This document shows positions 39,812 to 48,722 of a stretch of 64,000 nt of DNA, in pieces. Numbering within the stretch: position 1 is the stretch's first letter; each line of letters starts with the position of its first letter. The translations under genes and the position numbers were made by a program. The notes under the pieces were generated by a model that worked only from the letters and a program-made list of their open reading frames with translations, ran no database searches and was not told where the DNA came from. This stretch comes from Cupriavidus sp. D39 (GTDB taxonomy: Bacteria; Pseudomonadota; Gammaproteobacteria; Burkholderiales; Burkholderiaceae): NCBI RefSeq assembly GCF_026627925.1, contig NZ_JAPNLE010000009.1:2790001-2854000 (forward strand), written 5' to 3'.

Positions 39812-39831
39812 GAATCGAATCGAATCGAATC
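39812..39831. repeat. Four GAATC pentamers in a divergent promoter
   Basis: Four exact copies of GAATC in the 81-base gap between gfa and araC. A length-variable tract here could alter promoter spacing. Confidence 0.7.
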
Positions 39832-39878
39832 GTTGTTCATTGTTCGTTGCCGAAGCCATCAGTTTTACACCGTTCCCC

Positions 39879-40724
39879 ATGACCCGATTGGACAAACGCG
39901 ACACGCATGCGCCCGTCACCGCCGAACCCAAGGGCATCGTCGACCCGCTCGGCACGCAACGGCGCATCCGGCTCGGCCGCTATCTGCCGTCGGCTGCGCT
40001 GGCGCCCTTCGTCGAGCACTACTGGATCGTCGAATGGGACCTGGCGGGCCAGCCGCCGCAGGTACAGCGCGCATTGCCCTACCCCAACGCCAACCTGGTG
40101 TTCGACCGCGGCCAGACGGCCATCTTCGGCGTGGTGCGCGGGGTCTTCGATCGCAAGCTGGAAGGCACGGGCCATGTGCTCGGCGTGCGCTATCGCGTGG
40201 GCGGCCTGCGCCCTTTGCTGGATGAGCCGATCAGCGCGCTGACCGATGCCACGCGGCCTGCACGCGCTTTACTGCGGTGCGACGAACCGCGCGCGGAAAC
40301 GTTGGTGCTCGATGCCGGCAGCGACGAGGCCATGGTCAGCGCCGCGGAATCCCTGCTGTCCGGCGCGCTGCCTGCGCCCGACCCCACGGTGGATATGCTG
40401 CAACGCGTGATGGCACACGCCGCCAGCGCTGAAGGGCCGGCCAGCGTGGAAGCCTTGGCGCAGTACGCGGGCATGGGCGTGCGGGCGCTGCAGCGGATGT
40501 TCCAGGAGTACGTAGGCGTGTCGCCCAAATGGGTGCTGCGCCGCTACCGTCTGCAAGAGGCCGCATGGCGGCTGGCGCGCGGCGAGGCGGTCGGGCTGGC
40601 GCAACTCGCCGCCGAGCTGGGCTATTTCGACCAGGCCCACCTGACGCGCGATTTTACGCGCCTGGTAGGCGTATCGCCGGGCGACTACCAGCGCTCGCAA
40701 CAGGCGCCGGGCCGCCAGCGCTGA
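39879..40724 (+). CDS. AraC-family transcriptional regulator
   Basis: A 281-residue regulator: N-terminal DUF6597-like sensor region (LAPFVEHYWIVEWDLAG, PYPNANLVFDRG) and a C-terminal double helix-turn-helix (VEALAQYAGMGVRALQRMFQ, then AAELGYFDQAHLTRDFTRLV, GVSPGDYQR). ATG 39879 is preferred over TTG 39840. Divergent from the GFA-GST pair, which it may control. Confidence 0.88.
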   Translation: MTRLDKRDTHAPVTAEPKGIVDPLGTQRRIRLGRYLPSAALAPFVEHYWIVEWDLAGQPPQVQRALPYPNANLVFDRGQTAIFGVVRGVFDRKLEGTGHVLGVRYRVGGLRPLLDEPISALTDATRPARALLRCDEPRAETLVLDAGSDEAMVSAAESLLSGALPAPDPTVDMLQRVMAHAASAEGPASVEALAQYAGMGVRALQRMFQEYVGVSPKWVLRRYRLQEAAWRLARGEAVGLAQLAAELGYFDQAHLTRDFTRLVGVSPGDYQRSQQAPGRQR

Positions 40725-40731
40725 ACGGATG

Positions 40732-41661
40732 TCAACCCGGGCCGGCGGCGTCGCCGATATGCAGGGCCAGGTAATCGATCAGCGCCCGCACCTTCGGCGG
40801 CAGGAAGCGGTTGGGCGGATACAGCAGCCAGACCGAGCCCACATACGCCCGCGCCTGCAGTTCCCAGTCGGCCAGCACCTGCACCAGTTCGCCACTGTGC
40901 AGCGCGTCGGCCGCGGTGAACTCCGGCAGGTTGGCGATGCCGAAGTCCTGCTGCGCCGCTTCTAGCCGTGCCCCGGCGTGGTTCGCGATATAGCGCCCCC
41001 TCACCTCCACCGTCTGCGTCTGGGCATCCCGTTGAAAGCGCCAGCGGTTGTCGTCAGCGGTCTCGCCCAGGTACAGGCAATCGTGCTGCGCGAGATCGCG
41101 CGGATGCCCCGGCGTGCCGCGCGCGCGCAGGTACGCCGGCGATGCGCACAGCACCCAGCGTACCGCGCCGAGCCGCCGGCCGGCCAGCCCGGGCGGCGGG
41201 TGCCCGGTCAGCCGGATCACCAGGTCGAGGTCGTCATCGAGAGGATCGACTTCGTGGTCCGTGAACAGTAGTTGCAGATCGACCTCCGGGTAGGCACGCA
41301 GAAAGCCCGGCACGAGCGGATGGATCACCGTCTTCGCAAACGCGGTCGGCGCGCTCACGCTCACCCGCCCCTGCGGCCGGCCCACAAGATGGCCCGCCGC
41401 ATCGATCGCGCCCGATGCGGCACTCACCATGTCGCGGCAGTACCGGTACACCTGCGCGCCCGACTCCGTCACGCGCACCTTGCGGGTCGAGCGCTCCAGC
41501 AGCCGCGTGGCCAGGGCTTGCTCCAGCCGCTTGATCTGCCGGCTGACCGTGGACGGCGTGCTGCCAAGCTGACGCGCGGCCATGGAGAAGTTGCCCGCAT
41601 CGACCACGCGCGCGAACACGGCCATGTCGGGCAGCAAGTCGAAGAGTTCGGTGGGATTCAT
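40732..41661 (-). CDS. LysR-type regulator (CrgA/AaeR-like group)
   Basis: A 309-residue LysR protein with an intact winged helix (MAVFARVVDAGNFSMAARQL, STPSTVSRQIKRLEQAL) and effector domain (RVSVSAPTAFAKTVIHPLV, DLVIRLTGHPPPGLAGRRL, GIANLPEFTA). It diverges from the EamA exporter gene across 124 bases and probably regulates it. Ends 7 bases from the convergent araC stop. Confidence 0.9.
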   Translation of the reverse strand: MNPTELFDLLPDMAVFARVVDAGNFSMAARQLGSTPSTVSRQIKRLEQALATRLLERSTRKVRVTESGAQVYRYCRDMVSAASGAIDAAGHLVGRPQGRVSVSAPTAFAKTVIHPLVPGFLRAYPEVDLQLLFTDHEVDPLDDDLDLVIRLTGHPPPGLAGRRLGAVRWVLCASPAYLRARGTPGHPRDLAQHDCLYLGETADDNRWRFQRDAQTQTVEVRGRYIANHAGARLEAAQQDFGIANLPEFTAADALHSGELVQVLADWELQARAYVGSVWLLYPPNRFLPPKVRALIDYLALHIGDAAGPG

Positions 41662-41785
41662 CTGGGCGGTGGCGTCTGCAGCACTGGATTAATGCGTTTA
41701 CGACATAAAGGCTTTGCATCTCAACCCGATTATCACCGCCTACGCAAAGCTGCACAATGCATGGCCCATCCCCTGAAGGTCTGCC

Positions 41786-42717
41786 ATGCCCGCCCAAAAA
41801 CGCCTCCTTTTGCTGTCCGACCTGATGCTGCTCGCGGTCGCCGTGGTCTGGGGGAGCAGCTACGGCGTCGTCAAAGGCGCGCTGGTGTTCTATCCCGTGC
41901 TGGGCCTGCTGGCGCTGCGCTTCGGCATCACGTTCGTGGTGCTGTCGCCCATGCTGCCCAGCCTGCGCCAGGTCGACCGCGCCGCACTGCGCGGCGTGCT
42001 CGGCACCGGCGTATTGCTGCTGGGCATCTTCCTGTGCGAAACCTTTGGCGTGCTGCTCACGCGCGCCGCCAATGCAGCCTTCCTCATCAGCCTGTGCGTG
42101 GTGCTGACGCCGCTGGCGGAATGGCTGCTGCTCAAGCGCAAGCCCAGCCGCACCGAATGGGCGGCGGTGGTGCTCTCGCTGCTCGGGGCCTGGTTGCTGG
42201 CGGGCAACGGCGAATTTGTCCTCAACCCCGGCGACGGACTGATACTCGCCGCCGCGGTACTCCGCGCGCTGATGGTGTGCTTCACAAAGCGGGCAATGCG
42301 AAGCGCCTCGATTCCGGCGCTGACGGTGACGGCGGTGCAATCCGGCGTGGTGGCATTCGGCAGCGCGGCGGTGGCGCTGGTCCTGATGCCCGCGCAGTGG
42401 CAGCCCCTGCCGTCATTCTCCGGTCACGGGGCCTTCTGGGGATACGTGCTCTACCTGGTGATCGCCTGCACGCTCTTTGCGTTCTTCGCGCAGAACTACG
42501 CCATCAAGCGTAGCAGCCCCACCCGCGTGGCCCTGCTGATGGGGAGCGAGCCCGCGTTTGGCGCGTTGTTCGCCAGCCTGTGGCTGGGGAAAGGATCACG
42601 GCCACCGCCTGGACCGGCGGCGGCCTGATTGTCGCGGCATCGCTGCTGGCCACGGTGCGCTGGCGCAAGCCCGCGGTCGTCGAGGTACCGCAGGGCTCTC
42701 GGGCATCGAAGGGCTGA
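41786..42717 (+). pseudogene. EamA/DMT-family exporter, one frameshift near the end
   Basis: An inner-membrane metabolite exporter with ten hydrophobic segments in two EamA repeats (VVWGSSYGVVKGAL opens the first; YVLYLVIACTLFAFFAQNYAIKRS and LLMGSEPAFGALFASLWLG are in the second). The frame breaks at the G/A run 42586-42592; one more base gives LGERITATAWTGGGLIVAAS and a normal tenth helix ending at 42717. As read it would stop early with a PPPGPAAA tail. About 310 residues when repaired. Confidence 0.85.
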
Positions 42718-42810
42718 AACCCGCCGCGCTCAGCCGCGCCAGTCATTGTTCGCGGCATCCGTAGCCATACAATCCGTGAATGCCCATTTGGACAGGCGAG
42801 AGGATTCCCG

Positions 42811-43137
42811 ATGACGATGACCGATGTGTACGCCGCGCGCGAGCCGGCCCGAGCCGAAATCGACGCCATGAAGGGCCCGGCCGTGATCGAGTTCGGCGCG
42901 CCCTGGTGCGGCTACTGCATGCGGGCCCAGCCCCACCTGGCCAGCGCCATGGCCAGCCATCCGGAGGCCGCCCACATCAAGGTCGAGGACGGCAGCGGCA
43001 AGCCGCTCGGCCGTTCGTTCCGGATCAAGCTATGGCCCACGCTGGTGTTCATGCGCGATGGCGTGGAGGTGGCGCGGCTGGTGCGGCCGAGTGACACGCG
43101 GGCGATTGAGGAGGCGTTGAGGCGGATTGCGGGCTGA
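42811..43137 (+). CDS. Thioredoxin-like protein
   Basis: A 108-residue cytoplasmic thioredoxin-fold protein with active site APWCGYCMRAQ (Cys33, Cys36), where the CGYC differs from the classic CGPC, and a cis-Pro in KLWPTLVFMRDG. Likely a general disulfide reductant. Two in-frame ATG codons (42811, 42817) are possible. The 374 bases that follow (43138-43511) hold no gene I can support. Confidence 0.88.
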   Translation: MTMTDVYAAREPARAEIDAMKGPAVIEFGAPWCGYCMRAQPHLASAMASHPEAAHIKVEDGSGKPLGRSFRIKLWPTLVFMRDGVEVARLVRPSDTRAIEEALRRIAG

Positions 43138-43511
43138 TGCTGGCCGGCACCATCGATAGGCGCAAAGATAAAAAGCGCCCGATGGATCGTGCAGCGACGG
43201 GGCGAAACGCTGATGGCGGATGGAAGCGAGGTTTTGGCGCAAAGCAACCGCCCGGCACGAGCACAAGCACAAGCAGCGTGACTGGCCCGCGATCCGCCTG
43301 CAGCGGCCATCCCAGCGCGCGTCGCGGCCAATTGCTGCACATCACTGGATCCGTGCTGGCTGCCTTCCACGCCACCCCAGACTCGCGGCATTTGCGCCCC
43401 AGGGCGCGACACACAATTTGTTACGCTTGCGCGCTTTCAATGACACCGTTCGGACATGGACGGTTGATAGCGTCTCCCAACTGCCCTGTGGCAGTCATCC
43501 GAGGAGATATC

Positions 43512-45236
43512 ATGCGCGTACCCAAAAGGCTTACCATTGCCCTGGCGTTGTCGCTGGCGTGCGGACTGACAGCGTCCGCACATGCGGACGACGACGCCCG
43601 TCAACCGAGTGCCAAGCATGTCCTGCTGGTTTCTGTCGATGGCTTGCACCAGGCCGACCTGGACTGGTTCGTCAACGCCAATCCGAACTCCACCCTTGCG
43701 CTACTGGTCCGTCATGGCGTTGCCTACACGAATGCGCAAACGCCTTTTCCCTCGGACTCGTTCCCCGGGATGGTCGGTCAGGTCACGGGCGGCAACCCCA
43801 AGACCACGGGCATCTACTACGATGACGCCTACAGCCGCAGCCTGCTACCGAAGGGCACCACCGCAGCCAACTGCCACAGCACCAAGCCAGGCGCTGAAGT
43901 GTTTTACGCCGAAGTGATCGCCAAGGATCTGAACCGGCTGGACAGCGGACAAAACATCCCCGGCCTGTACGCCGACTTCTCCAGGATTTCCCAATTGACC
44001 GGGCATCCGCAAGACCTGATCGACCCGGCCTTCCTGCCGGTATCTCCGGTGACCTGCCAGCCGGTTTACCCGCACCAGTACCTCAAGGTGAACACGATCT
44101 TCGAGGTCGCGAAAAAGCACGGGCTGCACACCGCCTGGTCGGACAAGCACGTCGCCTACGAGATTCTCAATGGGCCGTCCGGTCAGAGCATCGACGATCT
44201 GTTTGCCCCCGAGATCAACAGCTCGGTAACCGACCCGTCGCTGCCTGCCGGCCCGGGCGACGACTGGACCAAGGACAACACCAACACACAACGCTACGAT
44301 AGCTTCAAGGTAAAGGCCGTCCTTAACTGGATCAAGGGCCTCGACCATGCCGGCAACGGCACGCCGGGGACCCCGGCCATATTCGGCATGAACTTCCAGT
44401 CCGTGTCGACCGCGCAGAAGCTCAACAAATCGAACTACTACCCGGATCCGAGCAACACCGCCGCCAAGGTGTCCGGCAGCCTGGGCGGCTACACCGCGAA
44501 CGGGACCACGCCCGGTGTGGTGCTGCAAAGCGCGCTGAACTTCGTCAACAACCAGCTTGCCATGATGGTGAGCGCGCTTGACACGACCAATACCGTCGTC
44601 ATCCTGTCGGCGAAACACGGCCAGTCGCCGCAGAACCGCGCCGATCTCACCATCATCAACGATGGTGAGATGATCGATGCGCTGAACTGCGCCTGGGAGA
44701 AGTTCGCCGCCACGTGCAAGGACCCGTCCAAATCGCATCTCGTAGCCCACGCGATCGACGATGACGGCATCCTGATGTGGTTCAACGACCGCTCCCCCGC
44801 CGCCCTGCGCTTTGCCAAGAATTTCCTGCTTGGTTATTCCGGCAACGGCATGGGCTCCGACGCAACCGGCACCGCGGTCACAAAGGCTTTCAGCCAGGCT
44901 GGAGCGAGGAAGATCTACGCTGGCGAAGAAGCCGCTGACCTGTTCGGCGTCGGGAGCAACGACGATCGCGTGCCGGACCTCGTCGGCATCGCGCAGCAGG
45001 GTACTGTCTATGCCGGTGGAAAACTGTCGAAGATCGCCGAGCACGGCGGCGGCGCCAAGCAGGACCGTCACGTGCCCATCGTTGTGTGGGGTGCTGGCAT
45101 CGGCCAGAATATCGTCGACGACCCTGTCCAGACCAACCAGATAGCGCCTACCATCCTGGCGTTGCTTGGACTCAAGCCGCACGAGCTGCAAGCGGTGCAG
45201 GCCGAGCACACCAAGGTACTGCCGCATCTGCGTTGA
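43512..45236 (+). CDS. Secreted alkaline-phosphatase-superfamily phosphodiesterase
   Basis: A 574-residue exported enzyme of the nucleotide pyrophosphatase/phosphodiesterase branch. The signal peptide ends at ASAHA-DD. Metal ligands are visible at LVSVDGLHQAD (Asp43), a nucleophile region TPFPSDSFPGM where Ser83 replaces the more common Thr, and late histidines in ILSAKHGQSP and IAEHGGGAKQDRHVPI. GAGGAG precedes the ATG. Substrate unknown: NPP, phosphonoacetate hydrolase and autotaxin-like enzymes share the fold. It is the last gene of core character before the island. Confidence 0.88.
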   Translation: MRVPKRLTIALALSLACGLTASAHADDDARQPSAKHVLLVSVDGLHQADLDWFVNANPNSTLALLVRHGVAYTNAQTPFPSDSFPGMVGQVTGGNPKTTGIYYDDAYSRSLLPKGTTAANCHSTKPGAEVFYAEVIAKDLNRLDSGQNIPGLYADFSRISQLTGHPQDLIDPAFLPVSPVTCQPVYPHQYLKVNTIFEVAKKHGLHTAWSDKHVAYEILNGPSGQSIDDLFAPEINSSVTDPSLPAGPGDDWTKDNTNTQRYDSFKVKAVLNWIKGLDHAGNGTPGTPAIFGMNFQSVSTAQKLNKSNYYPDPSNTAAKVSGSLGGYTANGTTPGVVLQSALNFVNNQLAMMVSALDTTNTVVILSAKHGQSPQNRADLTIINDGEMIDALNCAWEKFAATCKDPSKSHLVAHAIDDDGILMWFNDRSPAALRFAKNFLLGYSGNGMGSDATGTAVTKAFSQAGARKIYAGEEAADLFGVGSNDDRVPDLVGIAQQGTVYAGGKLSKIAEHGGGAKQDRHVPIVVWGAGIGQNIVDDPVQTNQIAPTILALLGLKPHELQAVQAEHTKVLPHLR

Positions 45237-45280
45237 GCGCAGCCGGGACAGCGGGAAGGACCGCATGTCCCGGTACAAAA

Positions 45281-45316
45281 AACAGCCCCGTGGAGGTTCA
45301 GTCCACGGGGCTGTTT
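45281..45316 (+). terminator. Terminator of the phosphodiesterase gene
   Basis: A 14-bp stem (AACAGCCCCGTGGA and its complement) with a 7-base loop, followed by TTGC; the A-run before it makes it bidirectional. Confidence 0.9.
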
Positions 45317-45604
45317 TGCATTCCGGGTGGGAGCCTGGGAGCCCGCGATCCGCCCCCCCCCGGTTTGGAGCCACAGGACAAGAAACCACCGGCCCGCTAG
45401 CTACCGACAACGACAAACGCTCAGGGACACGTAACTTGAGATTTGACCTCCAATAAAAACAATGGGTTAGAAGAATCTCAGACACTCGCCCCACACAATT
45501 CGTGACAGATGTCATGAGACCAGGTTCCTGTAGTGACAGATAGAGTGAGATTTTCGGCTAGTCGCCGAAGCGGCCGGTGAGGCATCCACCTATCCGGTGG
45601 TCAA
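45317..45604. other. Island edge, no gene seen
   Basis: Composition drops in GC from about 45.4 kb. The stretch contains a ten-C run at 45353, and two GTGACAGAT words (near 45502 and 45533) with ATGTCATGAG between, which look like worn insertion-sequence end material. No tRNA or attachment site is visible at this boundary. Confidence 0.35.
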
Positions 45605-45856
45605 TTACGGCATTGGCGAGGTCATGCTAGCTATATAGTTATCGTCACAGCCCCGAAAAGATATCTTTAAGTAATATTTTTGCGCGCTGCGATCCCGCCT
45701 AAGAAGGTCGTCCCAATCCTCGGCGTAGAAGACGTCCCCTGCAATTGAGGGCACGGACCGCGCGAGCGGTCGGGCGACGAAAAAGTGGGTCCCGGCGGGC
45801 TCGGGCATGCGCCAGTGAGGGATGAGGGCGAGTCGCCACTCCCGCGGAGTTCGCAA
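45605..45856 (-). CDS. Small hypothetical protein, possibly a remnant
   Basis: An 83-residue frame that remains open upstream of the ATG to about 45.93 kb (adding NYHQLSETNNWFAL). The sequence REWRLALIPHWRMPEPAGTH and VFYAEDWDDLLRRDRSAQ looks like real protein, but no family is recognised and there is no ribosome-binding site. It could be the C-terminal part of a larger, broken gene. Confidence 0.35.
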   Translation of the reverse strand: MRTPREWRLALIPHWRMPEPAGTHFFVARPLARSVPSIAGDVFYAEDWDDLLRRDRSAQKYYLKISFRGCDDNYIASMTSPMP

Positions 45857-45919
45857 GGCGAACCAATTATTGGTTTCGGATAATTGGTGATAATTTACTG
45901 CCTGGTCTGAAGTTAAACG

Positions 45920-46112
45920 TCATGCCTCGACGGCGTTGACGCGGACCGCCACTGCCGCACGCGACGGCTGGGTGGTCACCGACCGACCGCTTGGCAGCGG
46001 CGGCGGAGAAGTGACATCGAGGCAGGTTACCAGGCCGAGTGCGCGCAGGATGCGGATCGCGGTCGGCAAGCCCACGTACTCACTGGCCTCGGCCGCGCCG
46101 AGCCGGCTCCGG
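45920..46112 (-). pseudogene. C-terminal fragment of an unknown protein
   Basis: The minus strand reads RLGAAEASEYVGLPTAIRIL and RALGLVTCLDV, then a Pro/Ser-rich tail to a stop at 45920. A stop codon and a 13-bp inverted repeat cut it off on the upstream side. The helical part resembles a small DNA-binding helix, without enough to name it. Confidence 0.35.
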
Positions 46113-46152
46113 TTTCAAAGTAAAAGAAAGATTTTGCCTTTTTACTTTGAAA
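46113..46152. repeat. 13-bp inverted repeat
   Basis: TTTCAAAGTAAAA (46113-46125) and TTTTACTTTGAAA (46140-46152), loop of 14 bases. AT-rich, in contrast to its surroundings; it interrupts the fragment above. Could be a hairpin terminator or joined ends of a lost element. Confidence 0.7.
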
Positions 46153-46276
46153 GCGTGTTTTGTGGGGCCGCAGGCGCCGTTAGAGGCTCTCCAGTCCCGG
46201 GGCATCTGTTAACAACGAACGACGGGTGAGCGATCAAAACGGACCGAAGGTGGCCATCCTTGCCCGGAGTTCCGCC

Positions 46277-46448
46277 TGCCCTTCTCGGCCCGTGCGTCGT
46301 TCCGTTCCCACTGAGATCACCGAGTCAGCGGAACAAATGCCTCTTAGGGCATTTCACAATGTGCCGCAATTATTTACTGGGAATAATTATTGGCATCCAA
46401 TAATTGCGATTAATTGATGATAAATCACTTTTCTGGGGGGCCTTAGTG
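46277..46448. repeat. Direct repeat copy A, left part
   Basis: Matches 56507 onward: the same TGCCCTTCTCGGCCCGTGC start, GATCACCGAGTCAGCG, then CATTTCACAATGTGCCGC and an AT-rich imperfect palindrome (AATAATTATTGGCATCCAAT). Interrupted at 46448 by the IS. Copies A and B differ by scattered substitutions and small indels, so the duplication is not recent. Confidence 0.85.
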
Positions 46449-47924
46449 CATCTCCTTATACAGAAGTCATGAGTCCTCAGCCCGTAGCGCCAGGATCATG
46501 AACGCAGCATCCATGGTTCGCTGCATGCCGATCCAGATCGTTTTGGCGCCGGGCTCGCCATCACACTTGCGGCCCAGGAAACCACCCAGTGACGCGATCA
46601 AGCGGATCATTTGATTGAGCGTGACGGGCGTCTTTGGGCGCGCCTTCTTCGCGAGTAGATACGCGCCTCGTATCTCATCGGCATCAAAGAATAGCGACGC
46701 GTCCAGGTCAGGGCAGGTTCTGCCCAAACGCATCAGTCGGGCAATGCGCCACGCCACCACCATGTAAAACACCAGGGCCCGTTCCACGCGGTCCATGTGG
46801 GATAACTGTAAAGCTTCCACCTTGCACCCGTTCTTCAGGACATTGAAGAACATCTCAATCTCCCACCGGGCTCGATACCAATCGATCAGCTCGACGACGG
46901 CATCTGTATCTTGAGCCTCCCGGTTGGTCAGCAGTCGCCACACGACAGGGGTAACGCCTGCCGGAGCGCCGATCTCCTGGGCCACTATGCAGGTGACGGC
47001 TGGCCCCGTCTTACCCGGCAGCTTCACGCGTTGCGCACGTAACTCCTGCTTGACCTCGCGCGCCTTTTGGCCTGCGCGCCCCGGCAGGATGAAGCCGATC
47101 TCTCCCAGAGCTTCGCTGGCGTCTACCGTGTCCCACAGCTTGCCTGCCTCACCAAGGCTGCGGTTGTGTTGGGAACGTATCAGCCAGTCTGCAGGATTGC
47201 CGAGCTCATTAGCACGCTCCATCATCGCAGCGATATCGCCTTCCCGATCCGCCACGTAGACCAGGCGAGTCTCAGGCAACATCGCGGCCTGTTCTGCAAC
47301 GCGTTCGTAGCTTTCAGTCCACCGTACGCTCTCTGTAATACCAACCCGCTGCCCGTTTGCATCCAGCGGCTCCCGGGCCCACATCCAGGCGTCGATCACA
47401 CCGAGTGGTTCCCGATCCGGCGTCACAGCGTAGGTCGGATGCAGATACATCCCCCTCTGCGCTTCGTAGCTCAAGGGCCCGAGCCCATCGATCTCCTGGC
47501 CGTTAAAATTCAACTCGGTTGTGTCTGCAATGCACAGCACCACCGGGAATTGCCGCGCCCGCCCTGCCGTGCGCTCCCAATGCGGCTGCATCATGTCTGT
47601 CCACTCGACTTCCTCGTTGCCGAGAAATCGATAGGCAGCGATGGTCTCTGCCCAGTCTTCGCATGCGCCAGGAATGCTCGCAGTCGGCCTCGCAGCCAGT
47701 CGCTTCAGCAGCCCCTTCGCCCGTCGGTCCCGCCTTGGATCGCCAAGATCCAGCGCCTCAAATTCTTCGTCCACCCATGCCCCCGACTCGTTGTTCATTC
47801 GCGCTCAAAAAAGCCAGGAGTAAACGCGAATCCGCACGAGTTTACAACCCCTCCCGCCCAAGTCCCATCAAATTCTGGTCGCACTGCGCCCGGTCAGGAC
47901 GCTGGACTTTTGTATAAGGAGATG
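46449..47924. mobile_element. IS4-family (Tn5/IS50-like) insertion sequence, 1476 bp
   Basis: Terminal inverted repeats CATCTCCTTATACAGAAGTC (left) and the same with one mismatch reading inward from 47924. It is flanked by a perfect 9-bp target duplication GCCTTAGTG (46440-46448 and 47925-47933), and the uninterrupted target is present at 56.67 kb in copy B, so the insertion site is proved within the window. It carries one transposase gene on the minus strand. Complete and possibly active. Confidence 0.95.
46467..47798 (-). CDS. IS4-family transposase (Tn5-like)
   Basis: A 443-residue DDE transposase. N-terminal DNA-binding region (WVDEEFEALDLGDPRRDRRA) and the catalytic triad in Tn5-like spacing: Asp92 in CIADTTELNFNG, Asp184 in VADREGD, and Glu315 in the YRARWEIEMFFNVLK signature (Y-(2)-R-(3)-E-(6)-K). 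Length, motifs and the 9-bp target duplication all agree with the IS50 group. No frameshift, so probably functional. Confidence 0.95.
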   Translation of the reverse strand: MNNESGAWVDEEFEALDLGDPRRDRRAKGLLKRLAARPTASIPGACEDWAETIAAYRFLGNEEVEWTDMMQPHWERTAGRARQFPVVLCIADTTELNFNGQEIDGLGPLSYEAQRGMYLHPTYAVTPDREPLGVIDAWMWAREPLDANGQRVGITESVRWTESYERVAEQAAMLPETRLVYVADREGDIAAMMERANELGNPADWLIRSQHNRSLGEAGKLWDTVDASEALGEIGFILPGRAGQKAREVKQELRAQRVKLPGKTGPAVTCIVAQEIGAPAGVTPVVWRLLTNREAQDTDAVVELIDWYRARWEIEMFFNVLKNGCKVEALQLSHMDRVERALVFYMVVAWRIARLMRLGRTCPDLDASLFFDADEIRGAYLLAKKARPKTPVTLNQMIRLIASLGGFLGRKCDGEPGAKTIWIGMQRTMDAAFMILALRAEDS

Positions 47925-47933
47925 GCCTTAGTG

Positions 47934-48118
47934 GTGTAACGCTAAGAGCGACGTCACGGAAGACTCAGGTTTATCGCGCGATCCGCGACCGGCTGTGGTC
48001 GGCGATCGGGCGCCCACTGGGGCTGTGCGAACGGCAGCGGGCATCGTTGGACACATAGAGCGGACATTCAACCGATTGCCTCGTCTCAGCGTGTCGAACG
48101 CCCGGAATGGCCGACAAG
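47934..48118. repeat. Direct repeat copy A, right part
   Basis: Continues copy A after the IS: GTGTAACGCTAAGAG, CGGAAGACTCAGGTTTATCG, then GGACACATAGAGCGGACATT and a close ending GAATGGCCGACAAG. Pairs with 56676-56868. The ends resemble widespread short repeats with GCGGACATTC and GGCCGAC words. Confidence 0.85.
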
Positions 48119-48722
48119 CCGCCGTTGGCTGGCACGGCGGCGGACGGCTCTTCCCGACCCCTATGCGCAGGTCGCAGCTATGCGCAGCTCGTACGCGGAC
48201 ACTTGGCTCAGCGGCGACGCGGTTCCTGACCATCTCGATCAGAGTAGATCTCGACATAGTTTCGGCTGCGGATCGAAGTTGCGATCCCACTACAGGGGGC
48301 TATCAGGCAAACACCCGATCAGTTCAACTCGCTGGCTTCGACTGGCGCGCCAAGGGACCGCTCGCCCATACGTCGAATCCAGGCGCCAGACTCAGTCAGG
48401 CGATTCCTCCTGACTCTGTAACTATGCGCAGATGGTATCGGCCCGAATCCTCCCTGAATCTAAGCCGGTACCGTCAAACTCATGACAGGTGCACATAGTT
48501 GTGAACTGCGCATAGGGGTCGCTGTAAATCTCTGCATAGCGAGCCGTCCGAGCGTTCTAGAAGTAGCGGCCGTTCTTGGCCCCAACGCGGTCTTCACCGC
48601 TCCAACAAGCCGACATTCGACTGGGCGTCTGGCGAAACTTTTCCCCGAGCGCCACCCCTCACAGGGGGCATGATCCAATAGTAGCTTTTGGACAGCCAAG
48701 AACGGCTTGGACAGAGGGTAAA
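48119..48722. other. Mosaic of repeat relics upstream of the ATPase gene
   Basis: No gene is supported. A 16-bp exact inverted repeat (CGACCCCTATGCGCAG at 48155-48170 and its complement at 48506-48521) flanks about 335 bp, with weaker matching beyond. Relic words GCGGCCGTTC and ACATTCGACTGG recur here and at 61.1 kb. The promoter of the downstream operon must lie in its last part. Confidence 0.45.

Noticed and set aside
42912..43412. Minus-strand frames around the thioredoxin-like gene
   Set aside because: Shadow of the thioredoxin frame; no start signals or recognisable domains.
45240..45600. tRNA or attachment site at the island boundary
   Set aside because: I looked for a tRNA-like T-loop word and flanking direct repeats and saw none; the integration mechanism remains open.
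45936..46229. Plus-strand 97-codon frame at the island edge
   Set aside because: The opposite strand gives the more protein-like reading (a C-terminal fragment); the plus frame crosses an inverted repeat.
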